A stretch of DNA of 64,000 bases from Bacillus massilinigeriensis (GTDB lineage: Bacteria; Bacillota; Bacilli; Bacillales; Cytobacillaceae). The stretch covers positions 2,032,293 through 2,096,292 of the forward strand of contig NZ_LT630004.1 in assembly GCF_900111815.1 (NCBI RefSeq), written 5' to 3'. The notes under the pieces were generated by a model. The model did no database searches. It saw only the letters and a program-made list of their open reading frames with translations, and had not been told where the DNA came from. A program made the translations under genes and the position numbers. Each line of letters starts with the position of its first letter. The stretch's first letter is position 1. Of this stretch, positions 59,207 through 64,000 are shown one piece after another.

Positions 59207-60154
59207 CTACTTACATAACTTACTGTATTCTCCCATCAATTTGAGAAGAGCATCCTCTCCATCAGATTTTAATATAAGTGCGTGCATATTTTTAATATTT
59301 TTGTCGGAAAGCTGATCGGAGGCTACCTTTTTCATACTTCCAGCTGCTTCCCCTGCATTTTGCCCTTTGCTTCCAAGCAAGTTCTTCATTGCAGCTGGAA
59401 TAAGGTTTAACACCAATTTTTCCTCTTCACTTGAATAGGTACATTCTCCTCCGCCAAATGAAAATGATTTTGCAAAGGCATCAATCCCATTTTCCTTCAA
59501 ATCCGAAGCTCTTTCCTTTGCTTCTTCAAGTGTTGGAGAGGCTGCTAGGACTATCGTGAGTTTTCCTCCAGAGTCAATGATTTCTCCCTGTACCCCTTTA
59601 GCATTAATCTCCTTTAAACTGTTGTCAGCTGCCTCAATCGAACTGTACACTCCGCCCTGCACAATAAATAGATCAAGAGGAGCCAGAGTCACCCTCCCGC
59701 TTTTTGTAGCATCCTTTGTTTCCTCCGTGGTTGTCGTTTCTTTTGCAATAGGTCCGTTCTTGTCCGCTGTTACGACACTAAGAATGGCAAAACCTAATAT
59801 TACTCCCACAATGATTGCAAGAGCGACGGCTCCAAGTACTTTGCGGACAATGGCTGATTGACCGTTACTTTTCTTTAACGGAGGCATCCGGAATACATCT
59901 GTCTTCAGCAATGCCTCTTGCTCGATCTTCCCATCTCTTACTTTTTTCTCGTTATGTAAGGGGGCAGGAAGAATCCAATCAAAGCTTTCCTCATCGTTCT
60001 CACGAGCTGCAGCTGTTTCACGCCAATGTTCAACCTTGTACCGCTGCTTATTATTCGCATTTTTATTCTCTATTTTTTCCGGCTGTTGGGTACGTTTTAA
60101 CGGACGTTCTTCGCCGCTGATCCTGATTGTGATTGTCTTCCCACGCTTGTCCAA
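59207..60154 (-). CDS. spoIIB: Stage II sporulation protein B (SPOR domain)
   Basis: 315 residues from TTG 60154 (GGGGG, 7 bases). A charged cytosolic N-terminus of about 104 residues, one membrane helix at about 106-128, and a SPOR domain at about 160-235 (LDLFIVQGGVYSSIEAADNS; ASPTLEEAKERASDLKENG). The SPOR fold binds denuded glycan strands. SpoIIB localises engulfment proteins to the septum. Location between comC and maf matches B. subtilis. The C-terminal 75 residues are not recognised. Confidence 0.88.
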   Translation of the reverse strand: MDKRGKTITIRISGEERPLKRTQQPEKIENKNANNKQRYKVEHWRETAAARENDEESFDWILPAPLHNEKKVRDGKIEQEALLKTDVFRMPPLKKSNGQSAIVRKVLGAVALAIIVGVILGFAILSVVTADKNGPIAKETTTTEETKDATKSGRVTLAPLDLFIVQGGVYSSIEAADNSLKEINAKGVQGEIIDSGGKLTIVLAASPTLEEAKERASDLKENGIDAFAKSFSFGGGECTYSSEEEKLVLNLIPAAMKNLLGSKGQNAGEAAGSMKKVASDQLSDKNIKNMHALILKSDGEDALLKLMGEYSKLCK

Positions 60155-60196
60155 TTAAATTCCCCCATTCATTGTAAGTCCGTTCATTCTAGCATA

Positions 60197-60235
60197 TAAA
60201 AAAAGAAAAAGAACAAGACTTTTGTCGTCTTGTCC
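60197..60235 (-). terminator. Rho-independent terminator after the PilM-like gene
   Basis: Stem GGACAAGAC / GTCTTGTTC (one G-T pair) with loop GACAAAA, followed by TTTTTCTTTTTTT on the minus strand, 38 bases past the stop. Confidence 0.88.
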
Positions 60236-60273
60236 TCTAAGGAATTCGCCAAATTTTTCATCAAGCTGTCTCT

Positions 60274-61170
60274 TCAAAAAGAAAAAATTTTCTTTGGCCT
60301 TAAAAGCAAAGGAAAATGCTGAATATCCCCCATCGCTGTACCGCATGCAAGGTAGAGACTGCGCGGGAAAGAATAGCAGCCTTTCGCTTTTGCGATATAT
60401 TCAAGAGAATCGACCGGGATAGAAAAGAAGCCGATCATTTCATCATGGATTTTCTCTAAATCAGGATGGTCTCCTATCAGGAGCATTTCAGTAATCTCAT
60501 CCTCTTCCTTCAGGCTGTTGTGTTCCACTATTAACCCATTGATTTCCTTGTATATATTTTGATACTGAATATCAGAGGATATCTCTTTTTGTATTGGTGT
60601 AAGCTCCTGTTCTCCCGTTCTGCCAAGCCTTACTCTCCAGGTAAAATCAAAATTAAAATGCTTTCTTTGAAGCTTCATAGAATGTAGCCCACCTTGGATA
60701 TAAACAGTGACACAAGAAAGGTCAAAGTTGATAATCAGCCTTGTGACCTTCTCCTGTTCAAAGATATAGCGGCAAAGCCTGCCAATGGAGTTTGGCGGTG
60801 TTTCTATCGAGAATGGTTTAAAGCCAGCTTTTTGCAGCAGTGATAAAACTTCAACTGCATACTTGTTTTTTTGAAGAGGCATTCGATCCTGAAGCATCTC
60901 GCTCTCGCTCCTACTATCACTCGTTTCAGGTAAAAGGATCCGGACAGGGCACTTCTTTAATCCCCAGTCAACGAAACACTCGTCAAGCAGCATAGAGAAC
61001 ATTTGATAATTTTTTATTTGGCCATGAAAAATAACCCCTTCCTGGATAAATTTCTCTCCACATCGGCGAATGACAGGAAATAGAGGGGATTCAATTTCAA
61101 TGAACCTGATGGAATGGTCATTAAAAGCGAGACCAATGGATTTTTTACGATATAGGCTGGCTGCTCTCAT
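60274..61170 (-). CDS. PilM-like protein downstream of comC
   Basis: 298 residues from ATG 61170, which overlaps the comC stop (ATGA). It opens YRKKSIGLAFNDHSIRFIEIE, the first strand pattern of the actin/FtsA-like PilM fold, and contains RLIINFDLSCVTVYIQGG near 175, a second nucleotide-site-like strand. I call it PilM-like, the cytosolic scaffold of type IV pili. No pilN, pilO or pilin genes follow; a terminator comes directly after. Coupling to the prepilin peptidase suggests a role in competence or pilus assembly. Fold call is moderate. Confidence 0.72.
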   Translation of the reverse strand: MRAASLYRKKSIGLAFNDHSIRFIEIESPLFPVIRRCGEKFIQEGVIFHGQIKNYQMFSMLLDECFVDWGLKKCPVRILLPETSDSRSESEMLQDRMPLQKNKYAVEVLSLLQKAGFKPFSIETPPNSIGRLCRYIFEQEKVTRLIINFDLSCVTVYIQGGLHSMKLQRKHFNFDFTWRVRLGRTGEQELTPIQKEISSDIQYQNIYKEINGLIVEHNSLKEEDEITEMLLIGDHPDLEKIHDEMIGFFSIPVDSLEYIAKAKGCYSFPRSLYLACGTAMGDIQHFPLLLRPKKIFSF

Positions 61171-61943
61171 AAAAACATACCTTCTATTTGATTGATGTTG
61201 AATAAAGTTCCTTCGTATAAAGTGATGATAGATTCTCCCCAAAAATAGGAAACCAATGTGCCTAAAGCGATAAAAGGTGCGAATGGCACCGCAGTTTTCT
61301 TGTTCAAAGAACCTGACAATAGTCCTAATACGGCAAACACCGATCCAAATAATGCAGATAAGTAAAAGGATAACAAGGTTGTTTTTAATCCAGTTGCAAG
61401 CCCAATTACTGCAAACAGCTTCACATCACCCATTCCTATTTTCCCATTGCTGGCAAGATTGATGATATACAGCAGTGCAAAGCAAAAGACCGAGCCTGTT
61501 AAGGAATTCCACCAAGGCGTTAGGGGGACAAAGATCCGAAAAAAGAAAATAAGAAGAAAAAAAGGTATGAGGATTTTATTTGGAATAATCATATATTCCA
61601 AATCTGAAAAAGAAATGATGATGAGCATTGATGCTAGCGTTAGCGCAAGGAACAGTTCGGGCTTCCACCCGACGATCAATGGGGAAATGACAAATAGGAT
61701 GCCAGTAGAAAGTTCAGCCGCGGGGGAAGTGAGTGGAATAGAGCTAAAGCAGTGACGGCATTTCCCTTGCTGCATTGCAAAGGAGAAAAGAGGGATAAGC
61801 TCGTGGCTTTTTAGCCTGTGCCCGCATTCTGGACAATGGGAACCGGGAAACAGGATGGATTCCCCTTTCGGTACACGTAGGGCTATCAAATGGTAGAACG
61901 AGCCGAAAACGAGTCCGACAATAAAGAGCAATAGTAATAACAT
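61167..61943 (-). CDS. comC: Prepilin peptidase ComC
   Basis: 258 residues, type A24 membrane aspartyl protease with about eight helices. The N-terminal zinc site has CPECGH and CRHC. Catalytic Asp residues lie in IISFSDLEYMIIPN and GKIGMGDVKLFAVIG. It cleaves and methylates ComG pseudopilins. A TATAAT at 62016-62021 without a good -35 lies about 75 bases upstream, which would suit an activator-dependent promoter; ComK control is known in B. subtilis, but I found no clear K-box. Confidence 0.95.
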   Translation of the reverse strand: MLLLLLFIVGLVFGSFYHLIALRVPKGESILFPGSHCPECGHRLKSHELIPLFSFAMQQGKCRHCFSSIPLTSPAAELSTGILFVISPLIVGWKPELFLALTLASMLIIISFSDLEYMIIPNKILIPFFLLIFFFRIFVPLTPWWNSLTGSVFCFALLYIINLASNGKIGMGDVKLFAVIGLATGLKTTLLSFYLSALFGSVFAVLGLLSGSLNKKTAVPFAPFIALGTLVSYFWGESIITLYEGTLFNINQIEGMFL

Positions 61944-62143
61944 ATTTCATTCTCCTATATTTATTTTTCGTAAAGCCTTTTTTCTCCCTCCCTCCTAATA
62001 AAAGTGCTTTCCACCATTATACTTCGCACCCCTTTTCAGCAGCATCACTTTTGGAAAACCGACAAAAAAAATCCATAAATTAATAAGGAAAAGCGCTCAG
62101 GCGGAGGGCGTGCGCATCAACAAAACGACGCTGCTGCTGCGTT

Positions 62144-62206
62144 TGGTTGATTTTTTCATGAAGATGGTTGATTATGCCCGAAACTTGGTTGATTCCGCCT
62201 TCTAGA
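62144..62206. repeat. 21-bp repeat array (TGGTTGATT core)
   Basis: Three copies of TGGTTGATT start at 62144, 62165 and 62186, exactly 21 bases apart, with 12-base variable tails (TTTTCATGAAGA, ATGCCCGAAACT). One plus-strand frame reads L-V-D-F-F-M-K / M-V-D-Y-A-R-N / L-V-D-S-A. The period is the same as in the array at 14869-14945, but the sequence is different. Confidence 0.8.
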
Positions 62207-62255
62207 GAGTAGGCCGCAGCCCCTCATAATGCGTATCAGTCTCTTGTGCTGAAAC

Positions 62256-62292
62256 AAAAAAAGCCTGTCCCAATATTGATACCTTAGGACAG
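62256..62292 (-). terminator. Rho-independent terminator after folC
   Basis: Stem CTGTCCTAA / TTGGGACAG followed by GC and seven T on the minus strand, 12 bases past folC. Confidence 0.88.
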
Positions 62293-62303
62293 ACGTCTCC
62301 TTA

Positions 62304-63611
62304 TTATCGAGCAAGATTAGCCACAATATATGGTTTTATCTCTGAAAGAAAATATAGCGAGCCTGTAACAATCAGCATATTCTCTCCTTCAAGATGAGAC
62401 AGACCTGCATTAATTGCGCTTCTCCAATCCGCCATAGCACAGCCCTTCTCATGTTTGCTTGCGCTATGCAACTCTTCGGCAGAAGCTGCTCGCGGAAAAT
62501 CAAATGTGGTAAAAATCAATTCATCGCAAACGGAATCGAGCATACTGATCATAGTCTCAAACTTCTTATCCCTTAAAGCAGCAAATACAATCGTTTTTTT
62601 TCTTTCGGAGTATTGGCTGGTCAACGTATGGACAAGCGCCTTGATTCCTTCTTCGTTATGGGCGCCATCTATCACCACAAACGGAGTGCGAGCGATAATT
62701 TCAAATCTTCCTGGCCAACTTGCTCGCATGATTCCTGAACGGATGCTTTTCTCTGAAATAAGAAAATGGCCTTCTCTTGCCAGCAGTTCTGATGCCATAA
62801 CCGCAAGGGAAGCGTTCTCTGCCTGATGTTTTCCCATCATGCTGACATACAAGTTAGGAAGCTGGGAAAACAGGCTCCGGTAGTCAAACTTGCTGCCATC
62901 GACATTTGCTGCATAAGAAGTGACGCTGAATTGGGCACCAGCTTCATAGTATGGCACTTCTCTCTCCGCTGCTGCTCTCCTTATGACTGCAGCAGCCTCC
63001 TCTTGGTGAACACCTGAAATCGCCAGGATGCCATCTTTGATTATCCCAGCTTTTTCGAAAGCTATTTCCTCTAATGTTTCCCCTAAAATCCCCGTATGGT
63101 CAAGCCCTATACTTGTAATGATGGAAAGAAGGGGGTGAATGATATTGGTGGAATCAAACCTTCCGCCGAGCCCAACTTCATACAACACCACATCAACCGG
63201 AGCCATTTTTGCAAAATAGTAAAAAGACATTGCTGTGATTACTTCAAACTCTGTTGGACCACCAAGTTCGGTTTCTTCCAGTTCTTCTGCAAGCGGCTTG
63301 ATTAAATTGACTAACTCGATAATATCCTTATCTTCACATGGTTTTCCATTTATACTGATTCGCTCGTTAAAGTGCTCAAAATACGGTGAGGTGAAAGTTC
63401 CCACCGCATAGCCTGCATCCTCGAGAATACATCGTAAAAAGGTAACAGTCGAACCCTTTCCATTTGTTCCGCCGATATGGATCGTCTTCAGAGTTCGTTC
63501 GGGGTTCCCTAGCCTCTCCATCATCACTTCCATTCTTCGAAGTCCCGGCTTTATTCCTAAGCGCAGCCTTGAATGAATCCACCGTACCGCTTCCTCATAT
63601 GTCGAAAACAT
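62304..63611 (-). CDS. folC: Folylpolyglutamate synthase / dihydrofolate synthase
   Basis: 435 residues. The P-loop is IHIGGTNGKGSTVTFL near 45-60, followed by the YFEHFNERISINGKP omega region, SIGLDHTGILGETLEEIAFEKAGI near 168-190, and the C-terminal domain DGAHNEEGIKALV near 315. It adds glutamate to folates. ATG 63611 follows GGGGGG. It stands between valS and comC as in B. subtilis. Confidence 0.96.
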   Translation of the reverse strand: MFSTYEEAVRWIHSRLRLGIKPGLRRMEVMMERLGNPERTLKTIHIGGTNGKGSTVTFLRCILEDAGYAVGTFTSPYFEHFNERISINGKPCEDKDIIELVNLIKPLAEELEETELGGPTEFEVITAMSFYYFAKMAPVDVVLYEVGLGGRFDSTNIIHPLLSIITSIGLDHTGILGETLEEIAFEKAGIIKDGILAISGVHQEEAAAVIRRAAAEREVPYYEAGAQFSVTSYAANVDGSKFDYRSLFSQLPNLYVSMMGKHQAENASLAVMASELLAREGHFLISEKSIRSGIMRASWPGRFEIIARTPFVVIDGAHNEEGIKALVHTLTSQYSERKKTIVFAALRDKKFETMISMLDSVCDELIFTTFDFPRAASAEELHSASKHEKGCAMADWRSAINAGLSHLEGENMLIVTGSLYFLSEIKPYIVANLAR

Positions 63612-63645
63612 TCTATCCCCCCTGACCGTGATACCGCAATGACTG

Positions 63646-63673
63646 CAAAAGACGAACCAGGCAAGCTGGTTCG
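63646..63673 (-). terminator. Rho-independent terminator after valS
   Basis: Perfect 8-bp stem CGAACCAG / CTGGTTCG with a 5-base loop, followed by TCTTTTG on the minus strand, 13 bases past valS. Confidence 0.82.
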
Positions 63674-63686
63674 CCTTCAGTATGGA

Positions 63687-64000
63687 TTATCCCCGGAGTT
63701 CTTTTATGCGTGCTTCCACAGCAGCGCGCTTTTCTAAATAGTCTTTTTCTTTTGCACGTTCCTCTTCAATAACTTTTTCTGGAGCTTTTTTTACAAAGCC
63801 TTCATTTGAAAGCTTCTTTTGAACCCGCTCCACTTCTTTATTCAGCTTGATTCGCTCTTTATCCAGTCGCGCAATTTCCTCGTCGATATTAATAAGTCCT
63901 TCAAGCGGGAGGATGATTTCAAGGCCTGTTACAACAGCTGTCATCGCCTTTTCCGGAGCAGCCATTTCGATGCCTGCTTCCAGCTTTTCCGGATTGCAAA
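63687..64000 (-). CDS. valS: Valine--tRNA ligase, C-terminal part (5' end off the window)
   Basis: The frame is open from the right edge to the stop at 63687, giving 104 residues. They include [19 protein letters not shown], then [20 protein letters not shown] and a charged coiled coil ([19 protein letters not shown]), the C-terminal tRNA-binding arm of bacterial ValRS, ending EARIKELRG. The catalytic part lies outside. An ATG at 63965 is internal and not the start. Order valS-folC matches B. subtilis. Confidence 0.93.
   Translation of the reverse strand, partial: CNPEKLEAGIEMAAPEKAMTAVVTGLEIILPLEGLINIDEEIARLDKERIKLNKEVERVQKKLSNEGFVKKAPEKVIEEERAKEKDYLEKRAAVEARIKELRG

Larger units (their letters stand above)
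61944..62303. other. Gene-free stretch between comC and folC
   Basis: About 360 bases. It contains the presumed comC promoter, a GC-rich patch with a CTGCTGCTGC run (62131-62140), a 21-bp repeat array and the folC terminator. No supported gene. Confidence 0.7.

Noticed and set aside
60155-60346. Minus-strand 63-codon frame between spoIIB and the PilM-like gene
   Set aside because: It overlaps the end of the PilM-like gene in another frame and runs straight through a strong terminator.
62089-62209. Tiny plus-strand peptide from a GTG near 62110 through the TGGTTGATT repeat
   Set aside because: GGAGG is only two bases from the GTG, the frame has about 30 codons, and most of it is repeat.

Overview
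The window is a stretch of core chromosome from a spore-forming member of the Bacillaceae. The evidence is gene content and order: spoVB, bofC, safA, spo0B, spoIVFA/FB, spoIIB, comC, comN, T-box leaders, 6S RNA and an L21 leader. The order follows the Bacillus subtilis blocks mltG-yrzB-ruvX-yrzL-alaS ... relA-apt-recJ-secDF-spoVB ... tgt-queA-ruvB-ruvA-bofC ... safA-nadACB-nifS-nadR ... pheB-obg-spo0B-rpmA-prp-rplU ... spoIVF-min-mre-radC-maf-spoIIB-comC-folC-valS. It is not B. subtilis itself: from my memory of that map, the glnQHMP block and pheA are absent, an RNase E/G gene and a PilM-like gene are present, and a CotS-family kinase gene follows safA. Base composition is fairly low in GC, and SD sequences are strong (GGAGG/AGGTG), often ahead of TTG or GTG starts. 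Almost every gene is on the minus strand; the plus-strand exceptions are rarA, the SH3b amidase, spoVB, yrzE, nifS and nadR.

Layout. 1-5.1 kb: mltG (runs off the left edge), yrzB, ruvX, yrzL, and alaS behind an Ala T-box with a fully consensus promoter. 5.1-15 kb: yrrI, yrzR, yrrD, recD2, yrrB, then the tRNA 2-thiolation pair mnmA/yrvO with cymR, and divergent rarA. 14.5-15.1 kb is gene-free and holds a 21-bp tandem repeat and the remnant of a dispersed repeat. 15.1-29.9 kb: tcdA, 6S RNA, hisS-aspS under a T-box, a small gene, a SH3b amidase, dtd, relA, apt, recJ, secDF, comN. 30-38 kb: spoVB, yrbG, yrzE, yajC, tgt, queA, yrzS, ruvB, ruvA, bofC. 38-46 kb: CotS-family kinase, safA with nine 42-bp repeats, nadA/nadC/nadB, and divergent nifS-nadR with a dyad operator between. 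46.5-51.7 kb: pheB, obgE, spo0B, rpmA, prp, rplU (L21 leader), rng. 51.8-64 kb: spoIVFB/FA, minD/C, mreD/C/B, radC, maf, spoIIB, PilM-like gene, comC, a gene-free patch with a second 21-bp repeat family, folC, valS (5' part off the right edge).

Themes. Translation and tRNA modification (alaS, aspS, hisS, valS, mnmA, tgt, queA, tcdA, dtd, L21, L27); nucleotide and stringent control (relA, apt); DNA repair and recombination (recD2, rarA, recJ, ruvAB, ruvX, radC); NAD synthesis with its own cysteine desulfurase and repressor; division and shape (minCD, mreBCD, mltG); protein export (secDF, yajC); and sporulation from the phosphorelay (spo0B) through engulfment (spoIIB), sigma-K control (spoIVFA/FB, bofC), cortex (spoVB) and coat (safA plus kinase).

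I found no clearly new multi-gene system. The items most worth a second look are the two intergenic 21-bp-periodic repeat families, the safA repeat expansion with its alternating synonymous pattern, the safA-kinase pair that mirrors spoVID-ysxE, the lone PilM gene coupled to comC, and several perfect palindromes in intergenic DNA.
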